Assembly (NCBI GenBank): GCA_947044365.1
Contig: OX345641.1
Location: forward strand, 142,501-206,500
Reading direction: 5' to 3'
Source of the DNA: Petrosia ficiformis
Taxonomy: Eukaryota; Porifera; Demospongiae; Haplosclerida; Petrosiidae
Length of the DNA stretch: 64,000 nucleotides
Position 1 is the first letter of the stretch; every line of letters begins with the position of its first letter. The notes below the pieces were generated by a model. That model ran no database searches. It worked only from the letters and a program-made list of their open reading frames with translations, and had not been told where the DNA came from. Below are positions 1 to 11,597 of this stretch, piece after piece. A program made the translations under genes and the position numbers.

Positions 1-429
1 TGCAAGATGAGCTCCACCCTGAATACTCATAGCACTATGTATATAGCTATGTTTTATACAATTATTATACAGTTTGGAGTTATTTATAAGTAGGTGTACT
101 GTTATTTACCTCGTTTCTGTTGAAGTTACTAAAAAGAAAAACAAAGCACAACTTCTGTATTCAATGTTGTTTTTGCATTCTTCCAATAATACACACACCC
201 CACTAGTGTGTTGTAAACAGATTCATTGCCATGAATATTTTTTATTTACAAAAACAGTACTCCACCCAAAATGAAAAAGAGTACTCCACCCAAAATGATA
301 AAGATTACAAAACAGTACTCCACCCAAAATGAAAAAAAAAACATTATAATTATAATTATATATTTATTAACACATCATTATTATTTAAAATAAAAAAATT
401 AAGTTTACAATGAACTGAACAAGACGTCT
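1..429. repeat. Intergenic DNA with a short tandem repeat
   Basis: No coding exon is supported here. Around 250-335 a unit of roughly 25-35 bp with the core ACTCCACCCAAAATGA occurs three times. The rest is AT-rich and is probably the 3' flank of the EGF-repeat gene, whose stop codon lies at 430-432 on the minus strand. Confidence 0.6.
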
Positions 430-3286
430 TCATATGCTGAGCCTTTCAACTTCACCCACACATCCATTGTCATCTATTGGTCCATTATCAATAGGTTGTA
501 CCTTCATCGAATCTTGTATGCCAAGTTCCTCTGGATTAATAAATACTGGATTTACCATCACATGAGCTCTGCATATATTAGAATTATATATAATATAATA
601 TTATGTATAGTAAGTGGTTGGATGAACAAATAGATACGTAGATGGATGGATAGATGGATGGATATTATTATTACTCACCCATCAAACACATCACAATCAA
701 TAGACGCAGTTTTATTTTCTTCTCTCATTTTGTTATATTTTCTGTATGCAATTATCATTGTTATAATTACAGCAGCTACTAATGATGATGCCAGCAATGC
801 AGCAATCATAATTCCTACAATTAGCATATTATTGTAAATCACATTAAACTATTACTACAAGTAATACTAACCTACTATTAATCCAATATTAATGTCGTCT
901 CTTTCTATGGTGGTCAAATCTCTCGTAGGGTTTGGTCCACAATCTCCTAAATCAGTTTCATCAAACCCTTCAATACATATTTCACATGTTTTTCCTGCCC
1001 AATCAATATGACAAGTACATGTGAATACATCATTATTAACTACACATGTTCCACCATTAAGACATGGATTTGGCAGGCAAGGATCAGTTACATCACAATG
1101 TAGTCCCATATATCCTTCAGTACATACGCACTCATAACCGTCACTGTTCGTTATACATGTTCCACCATTAAGACATGAATTTGGTAGGCAAGGATCAGTT
1201 ACATCACAATGTAGTCCCATATATCCTTCAGTACATATGCACTCATAATTGTCACTGTTCGTTATACATGTTCCACCATTAAGACATGGATTTGGTAGGC
1301 AAGGATCAGTTACATCACAATGTAGTCCCATATATCCTTCAGTACATATGCACTCATAATTGTCACTGTTCGTTATACATGTTCCACCATTAAGACATGG
1401 ATTTGGTAAGCAAGGATCAGTAATATTACATTTTGGTCCCATATATCCTTCAGTACATATACACTCGTAACTATCTCCGTTCTTTACACATGTTCCCCCA
1501 TTTTCACAAATGTCGGCATTTGTTTTACACTCATCAATCTCCTCTTCACAGGTTGGACCGGTAAAGCCAGTATAACTGCAATTACATTCAATATTTCCAT
1601 CGTCTTCCAGGTATATACATTCTCCTCCATTCTGACATGTGTTATTTACTGTACATTTGTCAATGTCTTCATCACAGTGAACTCCTGTCTTTCCATCAGG
1701 ACATACACATGTGTATGTACCATTATCAAGATCAATACATGTACCTCCGCTAAGACAAGGATTATTATCACAAGGTTTGATCTCTTCAGGTTCCTTTTCT
1801 TCACATCGTATTCCTCTGTACCCATCCTGACATAAACACTCTGCACAACTTGTCATATTCGGTTCACCACCATTATCACATATAAGAGAACAATCTGAAA
1901 AAATGATTTTACTATAAATGAGCATTCAACTACCCTACATAGACATGTAATGTCAAGATTTAACATACTATTGCAAGACTCTCCGATCCAATAATCTAAA
2001 CATGTACAATGAAAGGTTTCATTGACAGATTTATCACATTCTGTAACACATAAACCATCGCTATCGAAATATGGACAACAACTGTTTTCACTAGGGCTAA
2101 CACAATGTCCACTCCCTATTGATTTACAATTGTCACTGCATTCTAAATAAAGAATTATATATTATACAAAAGTAATAGTATTGTTATTGATTCTTCAATT
2201 ACACGTACAATTATGTTAATGATCATGTTGTGGTTGTTGTTCTATGTATATACATAGAACAACAACCACAACGTGATCACCACAACCATAACATGTGAAT
2301 GGTAACTATTGCTACATACATATACGCTTATCAAGAAGATGAAAGTGAGTTCTGAAGTTCTTAGTTAAAAAAAGATGCCACAAATAAGGTAAACTGTACG
2401 CAACAATTAACCAATAATGTTCAAGGAAGGGAGATCAAATGAAGTTACCCCGGGTGCAATGCCCTCTTTCAGCCGCATTGCATAAATGTGTTGCAACTAG
2501 CCACAACGTGTTCAGTAAATCATGTGACCAAACAACTTGACTATACTGTGTAGGGCAAACCAAGTCAGCTGTTTGTTCTATGTAAATACAATATCTAAGT
2601 ACATACAACAACTTGAATCATCTATTTGTCAGAAAAAGGTGATGATGTAGACACGATGTTAGTAACACACTAAAGCATTTCACATAATGGGTAATACATC
2701 ATGCACTATATGATATTTTTTTATTGATGTATATGATGATGTAATATATTACTGGATCAGGCAAACAATAAGATAAATGCATAATTTGAAGTGATTATAA
2801 TAATTGTAAATTTTACTGACCTAAACAGTGTGTTGTTTCATTCCAAATATTCTCTGATCCTGGCCCTTTTTCAGATTTACTCTTTTGACATCTGAAACAG
2901 TTTGTTTGGGTTGGTATAGTAAATACAATACTTAATGTATTATTAACGATAATATCTTCAGTATAATTCCAGTGCATTCCATCATTAGCTGTATTACACT
3001 CTGATTCAAACTGTGCCGTTTGTGTTGTGTTATCTTCAGCAGTTGTGAAATTCACTACAATTGAGAATGAATCATACATTTTATGACCTCTCACTGCTAG
3101 ACATGTGAAATGATAATTCTTTATTGATACATCACTGGTACTGATGTCACTAAGACCAGAAAAGAGCAGTGTAGATAATTCTTCTATACTTGGTTCAGGA
3201 CAAACTGATTTCTCTTCAAGGGGCATTCCTTCTACTGTAATTTGCATTGAAATTAAAACGACAATGTAGTATAAAATATTCTCCAT
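430..3286 (-). CDS. EGF-repeat type I transmembrane protein, five exons
   Basis: Likely a cell-surface receptor, ligand or adhesion protein; I cannot assign an orthologue. The exons, in minus-strand order, are 3286-2821, 2142-1969, 1894-871, 814-679 and 568-430. All junctions are GT-AG and keep frame. Exon 1 starts with a hydrophobic signal peptide (MENILYYIVVLIS...) and about 155 residues with N-glycosylation sites and cysteines that I do not recognise. Exon 2 is cysteine-rich. Exon 3 encodes about eight EGF modules with the CxNGGTC and CxCxxGYxGxxC pattern. Four of these (about 1020-1440) repeat every 114 bp and are nearly identical. Exons 3-4 join to form one membrane helix (INIGLIVGIMIAALLASSLV), followed by a basic stop-transfer YRKYNK. 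The cytoplasmic tail has about 70 residues and ends ...VERLSI. The tail has no RBPJ-binding or ankyrin region, so it is not Notch. The start ATG is the only one in frame before the signal peptide. Confidence 0.85.
2221..2278. repeat. Long near-perfect palindrome in an intron
   Basis: Two arms of about 29 bp meet with almost no loop at TATGTATATACATA, and I see one mismatch. The palindrome lies in intron 1 of the EGF-repeat gene. It could be a small foldback or MITE remnant. I see no obvious target-site duplication. Confidence 0.8.
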
Positions 3287-3420
3287 TGTATATAGTAAAG
3301 TTCTCCACTAGAATTTGTTTTTCTTACGCGTTTCGCCCGATTTTATTACGAACATTTGCTGATTCAGCAAAGTATGCGGAAATTAATAATGGGAGGTACC
3401 GAGCATGCGCAGTAGATTGA
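3287..3420 (-). promoter_or_regulatory. Putative promoter of the EGF-repeat gene with MARE-like and NRF1-like sites
   Basis: Directly upstream of the start codon, TGCTGATTCAGCA (3357-3369) is a palindrome one base from the Maf recognition element. GCATGCGCAGTAGA (3403-3416) resembles the NRF1 half-palindrome, and the identical 14-mer recurs upstream of LCMT1 at 41777-41790. Function is inferred from motif match and position only. Confidence 0.5.
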
Positions 3421-5062
3421 ACTAAATTGCGTAATGGAATCTGAAGTATGTCCATTGCAGGGGGGTTATGTCTTTTCAAAATTATTATTCATTTAATATT
3501 GTCATGGTTACATTATTTACACCACGTTTGTTTATTTATTGGATTATAGCCACAAAATATAATATTTACATATTGTTATAATAATAACAATAAGTCCTGC
3601 GTTGTTATACAGTACTAAGAGATCTATTGAGTATTGAGTTATGCATCATGTTATAATCAATTGGTTAATGTGTTTGTCCCTTGGGAAAGATTACAACATT
3701 ATACTTATCCAAAGACTGAATCAATTATGTCACCAACTAATAATGATCTGTTCATTTTTGATCACTTCACATCTCATGTATGTATACATATACATGCATA
3801 CTCTGTATGTATGCATAATATGTAAACTTGTACAGTATGCACATATACGTACGTATGTATATATATATATATAAATGTAAATCGTGTGTATGCATGTGTA
3901 TGTATGTATGTATTTATGTATGCCAGCCATATGATGTATGTATGTATATGTATGTATATGTATGTATGTTATAATGTATGTTTGTATGTGTTAATATACA
4001 AATGTAATAAAATAATTGTATTATACACTATATAATTAAGTTCATATGTGCATATACGATTATACATGTAGAAAATTCACACACACACATAGTGTGTCAC
4101 AAGAGTATCGCATTACTATTCATATTACCATCCTAACAACCAAGTATGCTGTTCTAATGGCTTCAAGTATTTCATTACAGGAACTGATTGTGTACACATG
4201 TACAAACATACTTACATATACGCTACTAATAATTCATTAGCACTCATGAGTTTGTAATACTAACTGGTTGAGTTATGCAAGCATAGTACAATTGTTATCA
4301 TAGCATATAGTAGGATTATCTCTCAAACACTGTCTAGTTAGTTTTAGCATTATTGCAAAGATATTAACATGAGAATACTCAAATGTTAATTACACAATAG
4401 TTGTGTAGACTAAATGTTGATTTAGTAATAACTACTGATTAACTGTTTTTCATATAAATAGCTGATTTTACTACTCAAAGAAAACAGTCTCATAATATAG
4501 TTATTTCCTTATAAACAGTTCCCTACATAGTACAGTAGGCTTATTTCCTTATAAACAGTTCCCTACATAGTACAGTAGGCTTATTTCCTTATAAATAGTT
4601 CCCTGTGTATATCTCCTCCACATACAGTGATATTCAACATCATTATTGATAAATTCCATTAAAAATGAAGAGATAATCACACTGTATATAATAATATGAA
4701 ACAAGAAAAAGTTATCAAAAACCTGAAATATACAATGATATGTTGTATATAATATAACAGAAGATATAAAAAAGTTACAAAATGTAAACCATGTGATTTA
4801 ATAACACTATAATATATAAAATATCAAAAAAATTAATAACTGTTTCAATTAGAATATAATACAAACTTTGGGCAGGTTAAATGTTTACTGGAGCAAACAT
4901 TTTATTGGTAGGAAAATTTATAATACAAATCTAATGCTTAAGTGATGATATATTATACTACAATTATAAATACATGTTCCAGGTTTTAAATGTGTGTGAA
5001 GAATGGAAAGGGTAAATATGTACATTTTGGAAAACACGGGAAAAATTGTTACTGGCTTTGTT
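3421..5062. other. Intergenic, AT-rich, microsatellite and short tandem repeats
   Basis: I see no exon here. A TATG/TACA microsatellite runs from about 3770 to 3990. A 43-bp unit ending in a CAGTAGGCTTATTTCC-like core is tandemly repeated about two and a half times at 4496-4605. The right part is probably the 3' UTR and flank of the Pumilio gene. Confidence 0.6.
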
Positions 5063-7787
5063 TTAGAAGTAGGTAGGTGAGGTTATTGGGGATCCAGAGC
5101 TACTTGATTTCGTTAGTCGTTCAATTTTGTTTACAATGTGTTTAGCATATGTGAATTTCTTCAGCATTGCCAAATGAGGACGGATACGATATATTAGCAT
5201 TTTACGCTGACTTGGTTCTGCAATATCTAACATTTTCTGAATAACATAATTGGCAAACTGATCTTTAGTCATTGTAAGTATAGAGCTGTAGAAGGAAATA
5301 ATTATTATAATTATATCCTGACAGTATTATAAACACATGAATGATATAATCTCCTGTGTGCTGATACATAGCCAGCATTGCAGTAACAGTTAGTTTATGA
5401 TAAAGGCTTGAAATAACAGTAGCAGGTATTAACCACAGTAGTATTGTTTACAGAACTATTAAGATACTTGTGTGCTCCCCCTACAAACTCTACACACCTC
5501 CACAAAACCTATGATAACAGATAGTCTGCACACAAAGAAGAATCCATAGTAATGCTCATGATAGCCCACACACCACAAACCAGCTGTTGCAGTGATTAAA
5601 AACCAAAGTTTTATAATGTTAAAAGCTGTCATTTTTTTAATGTTAATATGAATTAGTAAATGGTTTTGCTTACCCTTCAGGAGAGCTACAGATTTCATCT
5701 ATGAGAGCAGCTCTTTCATGTCTTGATGCATGAACTATGCACTTCTCAACAACATTACTGTATTAGAAATAAGCATGATACTTTTAATCAACATCAACTA
5801 AGAGAGTGTTAATATATAATCAACAAGAATTCATTAGTGATGTAACTGATGAATTTAATCAACTGTGAAGTGTTAACCTTAAAGGCAAAAGTGATAAAAA
5901 CTTGTGAGTATTCACCTGTCATTCATAAGGGATCTACTTGCATATAAACAAGTATTAGTATGGTATTATAAAGGAATTTTAATGTTTGAAAGTAAAATGG
6001 ATATTGATATGTTTATAATGATATCACTAACATGACAACTATACTCATAATAAATGATGTTACCTGGCAAATTTATGTTGAGAGAGAGCCACTACTTTTC
6101 CTTTTATAACTCCAATTATTCGTGACTTCTGTTCAGGCCTGCCTTTTTCCAAGACATGTTGCACAACATAGTTTCCATAGTTATCCTACAGTATAATGTA
6201 TAGTATTGTTTAGTATAAAAATAATGATGTAACTTACAGCAATGAGCTGATCAGCATGGAAGTGTATTTCTTTCAACAATATATCAGTCTGTTGTGCAGT
6301 ACAGTGTTCTAGGATGCGCTGTATTACTCTACAACCATATGGGTGTGTAGCCATTTCATACACCTAACAGAATGATTGGTATTTCAATCACACATTAATC
6401 AAATTACATAATTATATACCTGTCCTTTGAAAGACATAATGATAAAATATAGCAATGGTGGATCCACACACTCAATGCATTTCTGGATAACATGGTTTCC
6501 ATTTTGATCTCTGATACTCTTCAAAACGTATCCATCCAATTCATTTATAATCTCGCTCTATAAATGTGAAACAATATACAGTTTATGATTGCATAGTTTG
6601 ATACTACTGGGTGTTGCCATGGTTAGTCACAAACCTGTAGATATGAAGGAACTGATTCAATTGCCTTCTGTACAACTCTGCAGCCATAAGTATGCAGGGA
6701 TAATGCAGGCACGTGTCCATGGAGTTGCTCTACAAGTGTTGATCTCTGGTCTAATGTACCAAACTCAAAATATTTCTGTATTACATAGTTACCAAATACG
6801 TCAGTTATCAGGTTGTATGCTACAGGTAACACTTCTGCAAAAATCATATCCTTTTCTTCGTTAGTTGCTTGCTCGAGTTTCTGTTGTATGAATCGAGATC
6901 CATGTTGATCTTTAGCAAAATCAACAACATGGCCTTGAACATCAACTAGTTCTAAACTAGTTAGCCTGTTGTTACGAAAATCTTCAAGAAGTTGACACCT
7001 TCTGCTGTCTCCGATGCTTCGTCTTCGAGGTTGGGGTTGGCGTCTTGGAGGAGAAGATAGTGTGCTGCTCAGTGATGGAGGTGAGTTTCTCTTAGGAATG
7101 TCGATAGTCGTGAAAGGAATGTCCCATGTCAAAGTTTGTGGTGGACTATAGTTGAATGGATGAATAGCTGTTGGTGAATACTGCTCAGGATAAGCAAACA
7201 TCGTGGTCTATATAAAATTGAAACAAATTTAATAAAAATAGATGAAGTATTATGACAAAATGTAATCAGAACAATATAATTAGATTACTTCAGTATATGC
7301 AATACTATATAAATAACACACTAATATTATTATTAAGAAGCCGAGTGTGTATTCAGTAGTATGGTATAGAGGCCACCCTAATGTAGTAGTTCATTCCTTA
7401 TACATGCTACATATACATAGTATAGTGTGGGAGTTGGCATGAGTAATGAACCTCTAATGTACCATGGTATGACTTGTCATAATTACTCTACTAACGTTCC
7501 AATGGCATAGTAGCTAGAAAAACATTATAGTAATTCTGTTATCTGTTAAATACCACAGCACACAGGCTATGTAAATAAGTAGCATATGGCAGTATGATTA
7601 GTTCAATATAAGTTATATAACATATAATAAATAAAATGTTATATTATATATAGTGATATTTAATACATTGAATGTGATTACAATATTGAGTATAGTAGTG
7701 CCCATATATTCACAAAACATGTAAAATACTAATTAAATGCAGAAATTATTATTATTATACATGCACTTTACTTTAGCTTACCTCCAT
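5063..7787 (-). CDS. PUM: Pumilio/PUF-family RNA-binding protein (short form)
   Basis: This is a sequence-specific 3'-UTR-binding translational repressor of the PUF family, expected in the cytoplasm. The coding exons are 7787-7782 (just ATGGAG), 7207-6635, 6557-6420, 6363-6238, 6184-6064, 5757-5674 and 5285-5063. A non-coding exon seems to end near 7990. All eight PUF repeats are visible, with base-recognition helices SRFIQ, NYVIQ, CRVVQ, NHVIQ, CRVIQ, NYVVQ, SNVVE and NYVIQ. This is the order of canonical Pumilio proteins that read UGUANAUA. The region before repeat 1 is only about 90 residues (Pro/Ser/Arg-rich), far shorter than the roughly 800 residues of vertebrate PUM1/2. A second promoter or missing 5' exons could explain this, although the short ATG exon fits in frame. 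The C-terminal cap ([14 protein letters not shown]) is present. Confidence 0.92.
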
Positions 7788-7989
7788 CTTTGCAACTTTA
7801 ATTGGCTACTCGAAATATTCTGTTGAAAGTAAAATAATTATCACTTGTGATAGCATTTTAAATTAGCATATGTATATATATATACATATAATATATATTT
7901 TATATATATAATTATTATTTCGATCGGTTTGATACACGAACGTAAATTGCTTACTGTATATGTATACACAAATAACATGGAATACTTAC

Positions 7990-8227
7990 ATGTAATAAAA
8001 AACCAGGAGTGGAGACTCGCCTTCCAAAAACTTGTACATCCAATACCTCAGAGTCGCCCACTAGTGCTTTTATATTTTGCGATTTGAGCAAAGGGGAGAG
8101 GACTTGTATTTTCCCGCGCTATTGGCGGGAATTTTAACAATTATCACCCACGTGTCGATCACGATCGATCGGCGCTAAATAAACTGGAGGAGACTTTTAT
8201 ACTTTACCTTAGCAGTCGGTGAGGATT
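7990..8227. promoter_or_regulatory. Putative Pumilio promoter region with inverted E2F-like sites and an E-box
   Basis: The sequence holds TTTTCCCGC (8109-8117) facing GCGGGAATTTT (8125-8135), two E2F-like sites in inverted orientation. CACGTG, a canonical E-box, lies at 8149-8154. The region is just upstream of the inferred first Pumilio exon and of the adenylyl cyclase remnant on the other strand. The sites are seen directly; the regulatory role is inference. Confidence 0.5.
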
Positions 8228-9780
8228 ATGCATACGACTGATAAGAATCACTGTCTCCTGAAAAAAGCATACAAGAAAACAAAACATGCAGCAAAGATTA
8301 ATTTGGAATGGTATTTACGCAATTTCAACATGGACCCTACTGATGGGGATTCGTACTGCTTATTCAGATGTTTGCGGTTAACATTGTCATTTTAGCAGTG
8401 GCTGATGAATTATATAACAACAAGCAAGCTAAGATTGGACAGGTAATTAGTATAATTGTATTACCTATTTCCAAAGATATTTCATATTTGTGCTATAATT
8501 TCATTTGGCCTGTTTGGAGTATATTAGTGGTTTTTATATTGTCAAAAGCGAAGGAACATTATCGCTACCGTTGATGATATTTCTAGAGGTGTTCAGTTCT
8601 CTACTACTCTGAATGCAGATCACACCTACTGAGTATCCTAGTCATGTTATCATAAATGGATAGGTATATACTATACAGCATGTAATATATTACACATTAA
8701 ACATTATATTTACGCAGTTCCATTTTAGAATTCAGATTCCTGCTGTAATTTTATTGATATTGTGCATGATAGCAATCTTGAATGTGCATTGACTCACAAA
8801 CAGAAGAATGCATTTACTTAAATTGAGAGAAGTATGGCTGTTCATTTAGATGTTCAAAAAGAGATTGGAAAATCAAGTATGTGATGGAATTTAAAATATT
8901 CTAACCAAAGAAGGTTGGGATGCATATAGCACTTCCATATAACTCTATATATAGTAGTTATAATTATGTAATATTATATCTGCTTTTTCAGTTCTACACG
9001 CTCCATATTCTTTAATATTTTATAATATAATGTCTATAAATATATCATTCTTTACGCTACACATGACTATAGAAAAGATTATTGAAGGCTATATTTCCAA
9101 CTGATGTGGCCTGTGCTATACAACTTGACTTATCTCTTCAGAAAAGGAAGAACAGTTTCATAGACTGTATCTTAATCGACTTGATATTGTCAGGTAAAGT
9201 ACATTAGTTTCATTCCTATACTTGTTATTAAGTATTCCTGTAATTGTCATCATATAAAATAATGATTGCAAAATAGATATATATTTTGTGTGGTGTCATT
9301 TTGCAGTATTTTATTTGCTGATATTAAAGGCTTCACTTCCTTGTCTTGTGGCATTACCACACAACAACTACAAATACTGAATGAACTATTTGCAAGATTT
9401 GATTACTTAGTTAAGGTAAACCCATACTAAATTATGATAATTAAAAATACAAATACACTAATCGTCCACTCAGGAAAACAACTGTATGTGAATTCAATTG
9501 ATGATTGTTACTACTGTGCATCTGGAGTGTATGATGAGCTTAACTGTCACTGTATCAAAATTGGCTACAAATGATTAAGTAAATGTGTGAAATCATAGTT
9601 TGTGGTTTTAATAAACTAACAATTAATTTTGTTGTGGTCATAGTAGGTATGAGGGGGTATACCATACATACACACACAGTGGTGTAATAGGACTTCAGTT
9701 TGATGTGTGGTCTGGTCTAATGATGTAACATTGGTAATGAAATGGAATGTACTTGGACCAGCAACCCGGATGGGTATTTA
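8228..9780 (+). pseudogene. Decayed class III adenylyl cyclase
   Basis: Fragments of a membrane adenylyl cyclase catalytic domain occur in order and on one strand. At 9140-9192 there is a block like EEQFHRLYLNRLDIV. At 9307-9414 there is [12 protein letters not shown] followed by [12 protein letters not shown], including the metal-binding Asp motif. At 9474-9545 DDCYYCASGV is recognisable, but an in-frame TGA follows Asn-Cys-Met and a one-base loss shifts the frame before DDCYYC. Around 9680-9750 GVIGLQFDVW and NDVTLVNEME are separated by a small insertion and another frameshift. Several exons still have plausible GT-AG borders, so decay looks fairly recent. A 55-codon ORF opens at 8228, and weak hydrophobic blocks lie at 8368-8790. 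I would not call this a working gene. A sequencing error at every lesion is unlikely but possible. Confidence 0.8.
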
Positions 9781-10596
9781 ATTATAGTACAAAAACTGGT
9801 TTATGGATTTTATACAATGCTTACATATTAATGATTATTGTTCAGCTGTTTTGTGAAGGTAAATAACTGAACTTGGTATCATATAAAATGGCTGAACAAC
9901 GAGTGTAAATGTAAGCACTATTCCACAATCTATAAACTATTTTCAGAGCCAGAAATATAATATCTTTATTATTGAAATATTCACTCATCACGAGAATTAT
10001 ACACACATACATACAAATAAAAGTTTGGAACATGATCCAGTTACACTTGCTATAAATGTATTTAGATGGTGTGTAAATAGTAAATATCCATTGATGGTTT
10101 TAATGAGTAACTATACTCTAACTGTACTTACAAACCGAGTCATCAGATGTCGTTGCTATGAAAACCTGGCATAATAAATTACTTATACAAGTGGGCAGCC
10201 ACTGATCGATATTTTGATCTTATCATGTTGCATAACCAAAAGGGGTATTGAAATTAGCAGAATGTACTGATGGGAGTCAGTATATGAATTTGAAACTGAC
10301 ATCACACTCATCATTCTTGTACAACTGATTTACTAAACATTCTCCTCTCGCCACAAAATAGTTTCTCAATGTTAGCAGACATTTTCCTGGTAGCTAGTGG
10401 TGATATCACCATAGCAACTGATTATTTCAGCTAATTTGTAGTATGGTTCTACTAAAGGGCATGTCATTAGCATTCCCTTGAATTTCATTGAATTATCAGC
10501 TTTTATGGCTCTGATTTAATCATTAATAAATATATAGGGATATCATTAATATACCACTAATTATAGTAATATATTGGTTTGTAAGGTAACTAATTA
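9781..10596. other. Non-coding stretch after the cyclase remnant
   Basis: No convincing exon is seen on either strand. The sequence may contain further eroded parts of the cyclase gene, but I found no block I could align with confidence. Confidence 0.4.
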
Positions 10597-10955
10597 CTAA
10601 TATACAAGTGTACTTGTACATGTACTTGTACATGTACTAGACTAATATACAAGTGTCCTTGTACATGTACTAGACTAATATACATGTGTACTTGTACCTG
10701 TACTAGACTAATATACAAGTGTCCTTGTAGTACTAGACTAATATACAAGTGTACTTGTACATGTACTAGACTAATGTACAAGTGTACTTGTACAAGTACT
10801 AGACTAATATACAAGTGTACTTGTACATGTACTAGACTAATGTACAAGTGTACTTGTACATGTACTAGACTAATATACAAGTGTACTTGTACATGTACTA
10901 GACTAATATACAAGACTACTTGTACATGTACTAGACTAATATACAAGTGTACTAA
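10597..10955. repeat. Minisatellite with CTAGACTAATATACAAGT unit
   Basis: A unit of about 27-36 bp is repeated roughly eleven times. It combines ACTAGACTAATATACAAG with the palindrome GTACATGTAC. Long open frames on both strands here are repeat artefacts. Confidence 0.9.
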
Positions 10956-11059
10956 CTATTATTAATTATTACTATTTGCAGTAGAAAAATGTTGAGAATG
11001 TTATGAGACATATTGTAATGAGTAGAAATTCTACTCTTCTTTATATGTTGTGGTTACTA

Positions 11060-11500
11060 CCAAACACGTATATATGCATACATACGTGCTACATGCATAT
11101 ATACATACATACATACATACACATATACATACATGTTATACATACAAACATACATACACATACATACGTATACATACATACACATACATACATACATACA
11201 CATACATACATACATACATATTATACATACATGTACATACATACATACATATACATATAGACATACGTATATATACATACACACATATATGTACATACAT
11301 ATATACATACATACATACACATATATGTACATACAATGTATGTACATATATGTGTATGTATGTATGTATATATGTATGTACGTATATTATATGTATGTAT
11401 GTATGTCATACATACATACATATAAATTGATATAATATACATACATACATACATACATATAGTCATATACATATACATACATTCTATGTGTAACTATGTA
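11060..11500. repeat. ATAC/TATG microsatellite
   Basis: A long, imperfect CATA tetranucleotide tract switches to the complementary TATG phase near 11340, so it can fold back on itself. Every open frame here is low-complexity and not a gene. Confidence 0.9.
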
Positions 11501-11597
11501 TGTATGTATTAATGAATAACAATTCTAACAAATTAATAGGACTCATTTCATTATTCAGTTATTGTAATTATAATAATTAGTTTATTATTTTTATTTA

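Noticed and set aside
867..1925. Calling the EGF gene Notch, Delta or Jagged
   Set aside because: It has no DSL, LNR, ankyrin or RBPJ-binding regions. EGF modules and one membrane helix alone are not diagnostic.
4046..4240. Small plus-strand frame in the EGF/Pumilio spacer
   Set aside because: AT-rich, no recognisable motif and no splice context, and its length is within chance expectation.
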